A stretch of 64,000 nucleotides of DNA, from the NCBI GenBank assembly GCA_033239525.1, contig BSYO01000009.1:17257299-17321298 (forward strand), in the 5' to 3' direction. This stretch comes from Nepenthes gracilis. Its lineage: Eukaryota; Streptophyta; Magnoliopsida; Caryophyllales; Nepenthaceae. The notes below the pieces were generated by a model. It made no database searches. It was not told where the DNA came from and was given only the letters and a program-made list of their open reading frames with translations. The position numbers were made by a program, and so were the translations under genes. Below are positions 10,137-25,100 of this stretch, piece by piece; position 1 is the stretch's first letter; every line of letters starts with the position of its first letter.

Positions 10137-13100
10137 GTAAGTGTCCTGACCGTATTCCATGAATATCAACTCTTGTTTTCTTTTCTATCATTTTGATTGT
10201 AATTACAATTTATTCGATAACTTTAGGACAAAAAGTAGAATCACTCAGGAAACTCAACTGCACATGCACATTAGGGCTGAAGTTGTTTGGTGGGAATTGG
10301 AAATGAAGGACGAGTGATTCATATTTTTCCTTCTGAATCCTGCCAAAACAAATGCAGCCTAAGCAAATTAGACAACTCTGTAGAAGTCTTTAGCCATTAT
10401 TTGACATGATTAGAACTTACAATAAGCTAAAGAAACATAAAAAACATATCAGCAGCCGGGAAAATGGAATGATAAGGAGAGATCACAGAAGAAGATTTTT
10501 GCTGCATAAATTACCTGCAGAAACTGTATATTTTTGTTTGGAAAGCTGCGAGATGGAAATTGCAATAATGATGCTACAATTGTTGATATTGTATTGTGTT
10601 TGCATGGGCACTGGACAAGAGAAATTTGTGCATGATCTTAGGAGACTGGTATGTATAACTGCAGCATTGCACAATGCATTCTCGGTAAGTTGTCGTTGAC
10701 TGTTAAGTTTCCCACTTCCCCTACAACACTTCCAAGGTCGCACAGTTGAGTAATTCAAACATGATGTGTTTCCACAATAAATTCATTCGGTGTAAAGCTC
10801 CATTTCTTTTAGATGAAAACTCATGCAGAGAGGATGATGACTTACAGGTGGTATTCCTCAACCCTATGGGAGCTTTTATGATCTCGATTTGTCACCAAAC
10901 ACACATAATTCATCTTCAGACGGAAACAAAAGTGTAGTGGTGCCTGTAACACCTGATCACTGTAGGAGACTCGAAAACAATGTCTCTTCGGAGAGGAGTT
11001 TATGCGTGGCCCAGACTGCAAAGGAACGAAACAGAGAGCAGGAGAATCAAGTTGCTGCCACAAGGGCTGATCTTCAGAACAAAGAGGAGACGACACCGGG
11101 TTCCAATATATTACCTGGTACTGTATCTACTCTAGTGGAGAATCACGACCCTGACAAGGGAAGCAACAATGGAAATGAAATGAGCAAGATGTCGCAGCAG
11201 AAACCGCGAAGGAAGAAGCATAGGCCCAAAGTGGTGACGGAAGGCAAGCCTAAACGGGTGTCAAACCCTCGAACACGAAAGCCTCGAATGCCAAAGCTTA
11301 CTGATCCAGAAGAAACTCCGAGAGTTAAGAGGAAATATGTGAGAAGGAATAAGATAAATCTGCCCTCAACAACTCCTCCAGCTGAAACAGCTGCAGTGTT
11401 TAATCCAAATGGACAAGACCATGCTGTCAAATCCTGCAGAAAGGCATTAAACTTCGATTCAGATGGTCAAGCCAGAGAAAGTGACTCTTTTCAGAGACAA
11501 ACTTGTGATTCACTTTCAGAACCACCAGCAAACGATCGCTTTCCTAGAAATATCCAGTCAAAACAATCCGTATGTCGAGGAAAGGGGCAAGAAATGATGA
11601 TGGAGACAACACAAGCAGGCACGGCCGAAACTGTCTCCAGGACCATGAATCAAATGCAAGATAAATACAAGGTGCTGCCTCAAGTAGAATCACCAAGCCC
11701 CTCATATCTTACGAAAAGCATTCCCTCACAAGAAAAAGTTAAGGCTATTCCTGAATATGAAAGTAATACAAACAGCCATAGTCAAGCTGCAGATAGTTCT
11801 ATGGAGGAATATGGTGGGGGAAAAATACCCCGAGCAGATTCTCTTTGGACACAAAGTTCAAACTCCAGCACATGCGCCAGTACCAATAATGAAGTGCAAA
11901 CGTGGGGATCAAAGAGGGATTACTCCAGTATGGTTGACACAGCATATGAGAACGCTAATCATTTGAACACAACTCATGGTGCATTTTGTTCACAAAACCA
12001 CCTGTTTGTGGAGGATGGGAGCATCAACCTAATGGGTAACATCCTCTTTCCAGAAATTTGCAAGAAAAAGAGAACTGAGAAGGTCCAAAGGCCAAACAAC
12101 ACATCTTGTGAATCGTCATCAGCAACAGAGTCAGACGATTTCACTCAAATAACTAGTAGACCAAATTGTCTGAGGGGAATCCCTACAGCATCAAAATACT
12201 ACTGCATCCCTGCTCCTCAGTTTGACACAGGTGCATCTCTGAATGCACTGGCAGAAGCAGCAGGAAGAATTGCTGGAAACCATGTGCAATTCATACATGC
12301 ATGGACAGATATTGAGAAATCGAAGAAGAGGAGAAGATCCAAGGGTTCCACCCATGTCCGAGCCTTGGGTTCACTAGCAGGAGAGCATAAAGAACAACCA
12401 ACATTCTGTGGCAAACAAGCAGTAAAATGTGCTCGCAGAAAAAAGACGGTTGATATTTCAGGTAATCATCATGCTTGCATGGAAGCAATAGCAGCTGACA
12501 ACCTTGGAGCCCAAACAAAGAAAAAGAGGTCAAGGAAAAGGACTCCTGCTGTCAGCTCATTTCAATCAAATGTGGGGGCAATGAATGCGCAGCATGCTCC
12601 TATTTTTTATATAAACCACCAATTGATTCAAAACTCAGCAGGTATGTGTTTGATGTCAATGCTATTCAACTTTTTTATCTTCCGGGAATGTATCCCCCTG
12701 TATTCAGCAGTTAGCCGTGGCATATGATGCAGGCCCTTTTCCAGCACTTCCATGGACAGATGTGACCTCCGTTGATACTATCACTGATAAATTGCAGCAG
12801 CTGGATATTGCCAGAGAAAGCACCATTGTTGCATTTCCAGAGCAGAATGCACTAATTCCTTATCATATGAATAGACAGGACAAAGCTAGCATCACTCAAG
12901 GGGAGAATGCCCTTGTCGTTTACAGAAAAGATGGCACAATTGTTCCCTTTGAGGGCTCATTTTATCCTATCAAAAAACGAATTCCGAGGGCTAAAGTTGA
13001 CCTTGATGAGGAGACTAATAGGGTGTGGAATCTTCTCCTGGAAAACATAAACAATAAAGGCATTGATGGAACAGATGAGGAGAAAGTAAAATGGTGGGAA

Positions 13101-16100
13101 GAAGAACGAAGAGTCTTCCACGGACGGGTGGAATCCTTTGTAGCACGCATGCGTCTTGTTCAAGGTGCGAACTACACAAATTTTGACCATACAATATATG
13201 CAGAACTAAATAAATATTGCTGTCTCTGAATCCAACTCTGCGTTCTTGGAATTAATTTCAACTTTATGTGGTTATGAGCTTACTTGATCAGAGAATGAAG
13301 CAGCTAATGGATAAAAAAGCAATTCTTCTAACAAACTTATTTAAAGAGGAAAGACGGGATGTCTGCCTCTCACTCAACTCATAAACGAAGTTTGAAGATG
13401 CATGCAATATGAGGCAAAAATCTTTCACTAACACAGCTTAGAGTCTATAGATTTGCCCACACATTAAATGTATCATTTTCTTAATCATCGTAAGAAATGC
13501 ATAGCATGTTATGTAAAGAAATCCAACTTCAAAACAAGGGAGAACAGGAAAGTAGAGATGTTATTTACAAGTGAAGCGCATTAGTCACTACCCTATATGA
13601 CCACACCTCAGTAACTCATGAAAACATTAGGCAAATTGGCATTTCACTACCCTATACGACTTGATCTTGGTAACTCATGAAAACTTACGGGCATATTCTT
13701 ATGTCATTACTGCAAAGGAAGAACACATCTTATAATGTTAATAAAAATTGGCATCAACATACTGAGGCCAGTTCAACCTGTTGGTAAATGGAGCAAAACA
13801 TGAATATTAAAAGATATTGTAGATATTTGAAGATATAAAGAGTTGACAACTTTCTTCATAACTTGCAAGTCATAAATACACTACTCAATGTCAGTAATTT
13901 AAGTAGATTGTCCTCAACATGCTTCTAATATCCCAATGGAAGGTATTAAAGGCCTCCTATCTAGTATACTCATGCATATGAAATCATGTTAGCCCAAAAC
14001 AAGAATACCTTTCCAAGTTTCACTTGAATTTAGTCCATAATCCAAATGCCGTTAAAAAACTCTCATGCACCACTTCTTCATTGCACGTGATGAGCTCAAT
14101 TCTAAGTGTTAGGCTAAATATGAACTATTACTTTGTGCAGGAGACAGACGCTTTTCTCCATGGAAAGGCTCCGTTGTTGATTCTGTCATTGGAGTTTTCC
14201 TCACTCAAAATGTCTCAGATCATCTATCCAGGTAAAGGAACACCTTGGCGCTATTATAAATTATACATCAAATCATTTGTACAAAATAACTCATAAAGAT
14301 CCTCCCTTGTAATCTGTTTTCTGCAGCTCTGCCTTCATGTCACTTGCTGCAAGGTTTCCACTCAAGTCTCGAAGCAAACTCCAGGCACATACTGTTGAGA
14401 CCAGTGCTTTGGGTGCAGAACCAGAGAATCCCACACTGAATCTTGAAGGAATCGAGACATGGACTGGAAAGATGGTGGACGAACCAGTTTGTGATAGAAG
14501 TTCTAGGACACTCCATGATGTTGATCATGGCGAAGAAAAAGAGGTTGCTAATAGCAAAGAACTGCTTGGAAGAAGTCCTTGCGCATTCAGTCCAAAAGAC
14601 AATGTTTGCGCACACATAAACTCTTGTGAAAGCAGTCACAAAATGACCCATGAATCAACTGCACAAGGTGCCAACGGCCACATCATAGACACTGAAACAG
14701 CCAGTATTTCTGGGGATACTAGAACCGTGGATGATATTACTTCATCACAGCATTCTATGCTGTCATCTCAAACATCCGTTTGTTCTCCAAGTGCTCCAAC
14801 AGCAGGAAGGTTGGGGTCGTGCTCAGAGAGCAATTCAGAAGCAGATGATCTGTCATCCAGCTCCAACCCCAGTTGTTTTAATTGTTGTACCTCTTTCATG
14901 GAGCTTTTAAAGAGGGCTGAAACCCCTATGCTGCATGAAGGTTACATTCATCAAAGCACTCATGCATCATCTTACCAGAAACACACAAATAACCAACAAT
15001 GGAAGGAACATGAAAACCAAGGAAGAAGGGCATTGACATCAGAGTTTCTGAAGAGCTCTCTGGAAACACCAAATCTCTCAAGTGATGACCAATTGCAACA
15101 GAGAACAGATGTCCAATTACAAGATGCCAACTGTTACGAGATTGTTGATGAAGAAAGCAGATCTGATAATTATGCAACAAAAGATGATAACTGCACAACT
15201 GAACAAAGTGAACTAACAACAGAGTCAACAAATCAATTTTCCTTGCAGGAAAAAGTTTTAGAGAGGATTCAGAAACCAATATCTTCTGCTGAAAATGTGT
15301 GCTCATGCTATGTCCTTGAAGGAGAAAGAATGGTTATGCAGCCCCACAGACAGATGAGAAACCAACAAAATATTTCTGCCTCACCAGCCCAAGGACAGGA
15401 AAGCTTACTGCAGAAAGAGATTAGCTTCCCTTCGCAAGCAACCCTTGGTGTAACAGAAAGCAATAAACCATTCAGTGATAAGAAAAGCCATGGACATGAA
15501 GATGCCAAGATTAATTTGGGGGATGATTATGCTTCCACCATAGTGAACAGAGATGCTGGAAAACAAAAGAAAGGAAGGGTTGGAAAAGGGAGAAAAACAG
15601 CAACGGACTGGGAAAATCTTCGGAAAGAGGCACAAATTAATAGTAGAAATAGAGAAAGGACAGCCAACACTATGGACTCGCTAGACTATGAAGCAGTTAG
15701 ATGTGCAGATGACAGTGAAATTGCTGACACTATCAAAGAAAGGGGAATGAACAATAAGCTAGCTGAGAGGATAAAGGTATGGTCACAATATTGTAAAACA
15801 CTTGAATATTACAGGTTGTGCAAAAGAACTATTAACAAAATGCATTCAAACAGCAACTAATGATTTTAAGTGACAATGCAGGATTTCTTGAACAGACTGG
15901 TTAGTGAGCATGGTAGCCTTGACCTGGAGTGGTTAAGGGATGTCCCCCCAGATAAAGCAAAGTAAGCTCCCAAAAAATCCTTTTGCAAATGAATCACTTT
16001 GATACCTGCATTTCTGATATGTCAGAGACTATATAACAATCAAAGCCTGCATTGTCTCTCAGCATCCATTGCTAATCTAAAATTCAATTGTAATGATGAA

Positions 16101-19100
16101 TTGTTCATATTGTCCAATTTCCAGAGAATACCTGCTAAGCATAAGAGGCTTGGGTCTGAAAAGCGTAGAGTGTGTAAGGCTCTTGACACTACGCCATCTT
16201 GCCTTTCCAGTAAGTGTAAACACAAATTACAGCAGCTATTTTTTTCTTCCGTAATTATCCCATACATTTCTAAGTCAACTTGAGGCATCTCCGATAAGGT
16301 GGATACAAATGTTGGACGCATTGCCGTAAGACTTGGATGGGTTCCTCTTCAGCCATTACCTGAGTCACTTCAGTTGCATCTTCTAGAGCTGTAAGTTTCA
16401 TGTACTTGATGATTGCCCCTTCCCAATTCATACCTGTAAACAACATACATACATACATGCATTCAAATATAATCAGCAAGGGCTAACATTAATCATCATC
16501 ACAGGTACCCGGTGTTGGAGTCCATTCAGAAATATTTATGGCCACGACTATGCAAGCTTGACCAAAGGACGCTGTAAACGAAATCTAAGAAATAACAGTC
16601 ACATTATAGTATTCGTTTTATGATTGAAAATTTTATCAAAGAACCGAAAAAAAAAGTAATGTCTGCAACTGTTGATTATTTCCTTCACTGTCTGAAATAG
16701 GTACGAGCTGCATTACCATATGATTACATTTGGCAAGGTAGACAGAATAAAAAAAACTGCTATTTCTAGTATCATGATCAGTTGCGAGAAGACTAAAGAA
16801 GGGTATCTTTGATTTTATGCAGGTCTTTTGCACCAAACGGCAACCAAATTGCAATGCGTGTCCATTGAGGGGAGAGTGCAGACACTTTGCAAGTGCATTT
16901 GCAAGGTCTATTATCCCTCTGCACAGAATCATTCCTTAGCACAAACCAGCACTTGTACTTTCAACTGAAAAGAATTAACTGTCTCGAGCTAACAGGATTC
17001 TGAAGCCATTTTAGATTGTTAACCTGTGAGGTTTTGAAGTGAAAAATCTATCAATGGTCTTAGACATTAAGCTGAAGATGCATTCTTGAATCTCTTGATT
17101 CATAGATCAAAGGAAGCTACGATGTAATAAATACTGATATGAAGAACCTTACATGTTAACACCCTTAAAACAGTGTAAATGCAACACTATACATTAATAT
17201 AAACGGCTCAGAGCATGCTTGAAGTTTGCTTGTGTACTATCACGTAATGGGAAACATGCCTTTTTTTATTGTAAGTAATATTGTTTCTTGTTGGCTCAGT
17301 GCTAGGCTAGCCCTTCCAGGGCCAGAAGAGCGAAGCATTGTGACATCAACTCAGTGTGGTGTGACTCATCAAGATACTCTAGTGACCATAAATCCTTTAG
17401 CACTTCCTCTGCCTCAAGCAAACCAACACCTAGAAGCAAAACTTGGAATCACCAATTGTGAGCCTATTATTGAAGTTCCTGCATCACCAGAACCAGAACA
17501 GATGCAAACATTAGAGTATGACATTGAGGATACGGCCTTTGAGGATCCTGATGAAATCCCAACAATCAAGCTCAACTTGGAACAATTCACTCGGACTCTA
17601 CACAATTATATGCAAACAAATATGGAACTCCAGCAGGGTGATATGTCCAAAGCCTTGGTAACTCTAACAGCAGAAGCTGCTTCCATTCCCACACCAAAGC
17701 TCAAGAATGTGAGCCAACTTAGAACGGAGCATCATGTGTAAGTAATGATTCTAAGAAAGAGTTGTGGTCTTCTAGATCAAAAAATATGGGCATGGATATC
17801 TCCGTGATCCAAACATAGTGCAAGACAAAGCAATTAAATCCTTGATCATCTGCCCATCCGAGAACACTGGAGCTGTCCTAAGAAATATTTCTTCATACTC
17901 AAACACATTCACATTTGAAAATAGTTCACTGAAACAGAAGTTCTAGGTCTTCATGCAATTTATGTGACAATGATCGTGAAAAAAAATGGTAATTCATGAA
18001 CATAAGTCTGAACCCATCCAGCATAAAGCTGCTGGAGAGTGAAATAGATGGTTTCAACTAGATGCATCTTTATGTTCAGCAGAAGCATGTACCAGATATT
18101 GCTAATCCTACAAAATGTATACATTTCAATGAAGTTCTTTGCAGTCACCCTAACTGTCTGTGTGCTGATTTGCAGTTATGAACTTCCCGACACACATCCT
18201 GTCCTAGATGGGGTAAGTTTTTTTCTCAATGTTACTATTAGGGAAGGCAGTTCACATCTATAAGTTTCTCCCTAGCATGTTTTTTTCTCACAGTTGGATA
18301 AGCGAGAGCCTGATGATCCATGTTCATACCTTCTTGCAATATGGACCCCAGGTATGTGCATGACCCTCTGCAAGATCTCCTCATTCATTCTTTATCATGG
18401 AACTTTGCTGCAACAACAAGATTGGCTTGGCTGTTGGTGCAACTTGATTGATTTCTAATTAATTGATTCTCAAACCAGGTGAAACTGCAAATTCTATTCA
18501 ACCTCCTGAAAAAAGATGTAGCTCTCAGGAACCAGGTGAACTGTGTGATGATGAGACATGTTTTAACTGCAATAGCCATCGAGAAGCAAATTCTCAAATC
18601 GTTAGAGGGACACTTTTGGTAAGAAATTAGTTCAAAAGCTACCACAAAATTCTTGTTACCTTTCAATTCAATATGTAGCAAAGAATCTTAAGGATACAAT
18701 CATCCTACGTAGATACCATGCCGAACAGCAATGAGAGGGAGTTTTCCACTCAATGGAACATACTTCCAAGTCAATGAGGTGAAACTGCACTGTTTCTTTG
18801 CCAATCATTCACTTCACAGCAGTTTACTCCTCATTGGAACACTCTATGATATAAGACACTACAATGCAGGTTTTCGCAGACCATGATTCCAGCCTTAACC
18901 CTATAGCAGTTCGCAGGGATTGGTTATGGAACTTACCAAGACGAACTGTATACTTTGGGACCTCCATACCAACCATATTCAGAGGTATTATAAGACACAA
19001 TGATTTATGTTTGCATTTTAAACTGGGATATATTCATCCTAATATTCTAAAGCCTTCTAGGTCTGTCCACTGAAGGCATTCAACACTGCTTCTGGAAAGG

Positions 19101-22100
19101 TAAGTACTAATTCTGTCCCATGCATAAATGCCCCAGCTGGTTTTAATTTCTGTTTTTCATTTATAAAGCGGAGGGGCTGGAAAATACTCAAATATTACGG
19201 TGAATTTAGATGGAATTTTAGGGCTGTAGAAAAATTAGATATTCCATTGTGAAAGTTGGAACAGTCCAACACATACTCTTAAAAATCCCATAAATGCCTA
19301 ATATTCTCTATAAGAGGGATATGGTGTTCAAGCTTTCCATCACTCCCACGGGTGTCGTAGTGCATCGAGGTGCTACATGTCACCTAAGTAAGCTATCCTA
19401 TGATGGGGGATGGGCTCTTGGGCTGTCTCGAGGATAGTCGAGAATCTCCACGAGGCCAGGTGTCGAGTGGACACTATCTAGCAAAGGCCGAAAACACGGT
19501 AGTGTGGATACATCACACTTGTAGGTATAACCCTCCTAAGACAAGAGACGAGCTAGTGGTCTTGAGCCAAGCAAGCACTCTTGACACTAGAAGCAGGGAA
19601 CGAGGTGACACCATGTTGTCCATATTAATATAATGGTTGTCGAGTATGTTGCATTTTGACATGAGGGATGGTACGATGAGTATGGTACGGTGACCTTGAT
19701 GCGCTACGATGCATGTTGCCTTTATGCGTAGCTTATACTAGCGGACTAGTGCATTCCCAATGATGCAATGGATTACAAGTGCTCCATGCAACAATGTGCT
19801 TTATAAAGACTTTTATGCAAGCAATTGCCGAGTAAGGCATGAGAACTTATTGATGAGGTGAGCATCAATTTGCTGGTGAGCAAGACGCCAAGAAGCAATC
19901 AATATGCTACCAGCTGCTCGATCAAAAGATATGGAAGTTTCGAAGTCATTGTGATTGATGTGAGATTTGTTGCAAGGGGTTCAACTTGCTAACCTTACAT
20001 GACTAAATATTTGAGATGGACTAGTGAATCTTTGTGAGCAAGATAGGCTGGCCATGACTTGGAAAAGTCTTGGTACTGCACAGACAGTTTCCGCCGTACA
20101 AAAACAGGACTATGACAAGCTGGTATCAGGAACAATCAACCGCAACTTCAATGTTTCACTTGGGTGCATGAGATTTGGTCAAAGGACACAGTTGGCCAGA
20201 AGTGCTATAGCTGATTCTCCATTAATCTCGATTGAACTTACGAGAGCTTATGTGGAATCATAATGCTATGCATTGGCTTTGACACTATATATGAAGCAAG
20301 ATCAACCCTAGAACTTGATTGGCCTCCATGTTGAGTCTTAATGTTGGACGTCGCCGGATTTCATCCAAGATATGGAATAAACAGAATCGTACTCAGAGAC
20401 AATATGTGTTAGTGGTCATTTGTGGCCAAGGGTCAATTAACTAGAAGAGTTTTGTTAGAGTGAGAGCCTACTTGACTCAAACTTTATGTCAAAAGAGTCG
20501 AAAGAGTTGGATTTAGTATTGTTATTCAACTTTTTTGCGTTCATTCTACTCATAGTGACTTAGTGACAAGGAGTTCTGGTTATAGAGTTGATAGAAAAGG
20601 AATTGTAGCATTATATGGTAATTGATGCATCGGCTACTATAGTGTATAGCTTTGTCTTATGTGTTGAGACTTATAGTGATGTTTATGAAGAGTGATATTT
20701 TACAAGGTTATGAACAACCTTATAAGGGAATGCAATGGTGTATCATGACAACATCCACAAGAGATGCTTTGATCCACATTGAGGCCTTCATAAGGCATCA
20801 TCCATTGAGATGTTGGGTTGACACTTCATGCAAAGTCTTGTCCTGGGTGAGTCCTTAATAGGACATGTTATTCGTGTTAGATAGATGGTTATGGGCACCA
20901 CATTATCGGAGGATGACCTTGTCAAGGCTTCCAATTGGCACAATTGGCATCAACAGAGGCACTTCCTATGACAAGACAATTTGTTCGAAGAGGCACTTAA
21001 TCACTAAGGTAGCCTTCATTGAGGATTATCTGGTGGGATATGAAGTAGGAACTCTTTTTTTGGGAATGTCATCCTAACCAAGGTATTGTCTTAGTAAAGT
21101 TGTGGATGCAACGATTGTTGTGACGGTTAGCTGCCATAATTTTGATAAACATTGATAGTAGGAATCGGGATTACATGATAAGTGGGGGAGACCATTTGAG
21201 CAAACTTTGAAGATGGTAATCATTGTCAGTGATATTTGTGTAGCACCATGTAGGACCTCAATTTCAAGGCATAAACTAGGAAGTGGCAAATAAGGATTTA
21301 TCCGACAAAAGTAACTTCAAGGTATTTTCTTTAGAGGATTACCAAAGGTGAATCCTTGATAGGGGCATCATATTTGGATTGAATGGAACAAGTCCTTGGG
21401 AATAAGGCATTGGCTAGCAAGGGTCATCAAAAGGAGGAACTTCCGTTAGATGTAGCATATTGTGAACATCTTAAGCATCTTTATGCTTGTGATATTTGTG
21501 TGACAGGAACTTCTAAAATGTTTGGTCCTCAAGAGGAGTGTTGTTCATGTGGAACAATTGGATGATTCCTTTCTCAAAGGGGATGTGCTATGAAGATGGC
21601 TAAACATTACTTAGAAGAAACCGTCCATTTGTTAGTGGCATTGACAATGTGTCTAGAGGGGAGCATTGAAACTTGCAAAGAATAAATAAATAACGGGAGA
21701 TTATGAATATGAGACTAGAGACACCTTTAACCTTTGCAGGAATGTCATTCTAGTTAAGTAATTGCAGGAGTCCAAGCCCTTGCGAGGATGCTTGTGGTTG
21801 GATATTGTTTAAGGTAATGTGGTTCCTATTATGCAAGTCAGTTGGGTGATATGTCTGGACAGAGGCATCATGACTGTAGGGTTCTGTCATGCCTTTAGAG
21901 AAAACGTGTTCGTGCAAGCAGAGCTAAAGGCAGTTTTGCCCCTAATGAAAGTGTTGTTCTTGCAAGCAAGGTGGATAAATCTAGATCTCCGAAGGACATA
22001 CTAACCTAAGGGCAGGATGTTGTCTAGGCAAACCAGTTCAAGTTGTTGTATGATTTCTTGAGTATGCCCCGAGGGAGACATTAAGACAAGGGCATTGACA

Positions 22101-25100
22101 AATCCCTTACATGAGGTTGTGACCACTTCGAGAAAGCAAAGACGCCTGGGATGTGATTGGATGGTGATATGTTTGGAATCAAACAAAGTTGGTGTGGTTG
22201 CATGTGGTGTGCAGTTCGTTGTGTGGATTTAAAAGTCATGTATTTTACAACCAACAACAGGAATATGCACAGAAAATTGGGTTTCTGGCAGCTGTCATGG
22301 GACTATCCAGGTCGGTCATCGAATGATCCTTCTTTCTGATCAACAGTGATAGTAATAATTCACTGACTGGATTCTTCAAATACAAGGCAACATAGCAGTC
22401 AGCAGATAAGGTTGCTCTTATGGAATTAGCAAAATCTAGGCAGTTAGAGTACATTTCTCAATCAGCGGATGAACAGGCTTATTCTCAAATTAAGTAATTG
22501 TGCAATGCTACTCTACGAGTGCCAAAATATATACCCCTTTTCTTCTGGTGCTGTTAATTTTGAGATAATTTTTCACATTATGGCTGACCAAAAACCAAAT
22601 AAGAAGCATAGATTGAAGCTGCTAGGATGTCATTGCTTGCAATCCCGTTGAGCTCAGATGAGGCAGGAGAGAATCCCAATGACAAATTTCAATACAAAGT
22701 TTTGCATTCAAAATAAAGCCAAAGAGACTGCCATGGGAAGAATCCGCAAAAGTTCAGAAATGAGTGAGGCACTTCTCAAGAAGTAACCCGTCAAAAGGAT
22801 ATATCGTTGCATAGAAGGCAATCAAATCCAAGTTGAGAATGCTGGTGGTCAGGTTGCAGTAGACAGCGATATTTTGTCTGCCTTAAGAAACATTGAGCTT
22901 TCCAAATGTGCCCAATTGAGCATAAGGCCAGATGGGCTCACTGCTTTTATCATCCAAACACGCTAAACAAAATGGTATACATAAAAATACTGCATCAGCC
23001 CACCCATTTGCCAAAAAAGGTATAATCCTCTTTCCCTTTAAGGAAGTGAAGACAAAGTATTCACATCTATTGCATACAAAGTTGCAAAAACATCACATAA
23101 CTGCATTTTCCCTATTTTGGAGCCCACTATATCTTACTCCACCATTTTTTGCCAAATATATGATAATTCCTCACCAAGCTCCAAAGGCACAAGAAGAGCT
23201 TTGATTGAACATGAAAAGATCCTTTATAATTATGACCAATCACCCTTAAGGATAGGTTGTATCGAAATTCTCCATTAATCATGTTGAAATTTGAAGAAAT
23301 CCTAAACTACCACAAACAAACCTCTATCAAATGTCTTCAAGCCTGGTGTTCAAGAAGTTCTTAGAAATACTAGATGCAATTGAACAACAGAACTTTGCTG
23401 ACTTAGATATTCAGTTTGGTCAACTAATCAAACTCATTCTGCAAATATAACTGAAGGACTGCAATAACCAAAAAAAACCATCTGGTACTTTGGTATTTAG
23501 CATAGGTTTGTCTTTTGTGTTAAATTAAAGTTCAAAGCAATCAAACATTCTGTTGGCAATAAGTTGGTGTAGGATATCATGCCTATAAAAACTAAAGACT
23601 GGCGAGGGGAGCAATTAGGGTAAAAAATTAGAGGAATCAGTGGTTGAGGAGTATAGGTAAGTCTCAGATGGGAATAAGGGAAATTTCAAAGAAACTGTAA
23701 AAGATGAAGGTATAGAAAAACTGGAAAACAAGGATCAAATTTTATACCAAATAAACTTATTGGATACAAAAAGAGGCTTCTAATATTGTCCTAATCTTAT
23801 GAGGATTGCAGATGCAGTTACATGCGACCAGCATCCTCATAACTAGGAGTAGCATCTGTCAGGTCAAATTGGGGTGGCTCTGCAAGGGAATCTAGAACCA
23901 TAAAATAAATATTGAGTTCAATTTCTTGGTCCCAATTACCAATGCAACCAAGGTTAGGTCAGTTAAGAGCATGGAATGTTGGTTCAGATGGGGCAGATCT
24001 GCTTCACCTTTGTTTCTTTTTCATTTTTACATCTTTGGACTATTGATTTTTTATATTATAGGGACAGGCAACTCACCTAAAGAAAATTGCATCCACTTTC
24101 CAGAAATACACATGCAACTAGCTACATAGCAGAAAACAAACATTACAATCAAAAGGAAGAAGCATCAAGGAAACCGATCTCGGATTCTAGACGGAAATCA
24201 GGGCAGGAGAAAAAACATTTTCAGTGGCAATTCTTGACTCTTGCCCTTGGTGGCATATATTTGATGAACTCGGAAGAAGACGGCATCCTTGTCAGCCATT
24301 TACTTGGAAAGTTGGAATCCGGTATGAATGTTGATGTAGGTGCCTATCTTACCCTCTACCTGCCTCTTGTCCATAATATTTAGGACTCAGCAAACATGGA
24401 CAACTAGCATAGTGTATCGTAACAATGTATGCAGCTTGATTGTCAGGAGGAATGAAAAGGAAGGAAAAGGAAAAATAAGGCAGCTACACTGTTTGGTTTT
24501 TTCCTCCTTTGTTAAGGTTTGGCATCCAAGATGTCGGATATGCAATTAGAAATAATTCAAGCTTAGGCAATTTTGAGAACATAGAAATGTGCCCATATGT
24601 ATGGCAAACAATTGAGTGGTAGCTCAATAACTTTGAAATCCTACAGTTTTCCTAAGCCAAGCATATATTTAGAACAAAAGCCTTCTGGGTGCATGAGGTC
24701 AATTACTCGATTTAGACCCATGCAGATTATTGAAGGTTTTCCAGAAACACAAGATTTCAAAGGCTGGGATTTAAGACTACCACTCTTGCTCATCGTCTAA
24801 ACTCCCAAATGTCAGATCTCACTCTCGCTCACAAACATTCACACAAAGATGCACTGATCAATGTGTCATTTCTCTCTTCTGCATTGAGCTCTGGCAAGCA
24901 AGCAACCCTTCTGCTGTGAGCACTGGGCAATTCAGAGCACCCATTGGTGATGCTAGTGTTTGGGAGCCAGTGGTTAGATGATGACTAGTAGTTCTGTGGG
25001 GACCAAGTGGCAGCAACCTTGGTGTGATGGATTTAAGATTCATTTCCACTAATCTAGCTACTAGAAGATGGCTGTGGCATAAAACAGTAGGAAACCATGG

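Noticed and set aside
10406..10699. 97-codon + strand ORF in the first intron of the demethylase
   Set aside because: It lies between good splice sites, shows no family motif, and the exons on either side join in phase without it.
11143..11430. Minus-strand ORF opposite the lysine-rich exon
   Set aside because: It is a shadow of the basic, A/G-rich coding sequence on the + strand.
12642..12727. Extension of the exon 2 frame past 12641
   Set aside because: GGTATG at 12641-12646 is a good donor, the extra residues are hydrophobic and unlike the family, and the conserved protein resumes from 12715.
14926..15306. 126-codon minus-strand ORF inside exon 5
   Set aside because: It lies wholly opposite a confirmed coding exon and has no motif of its own.
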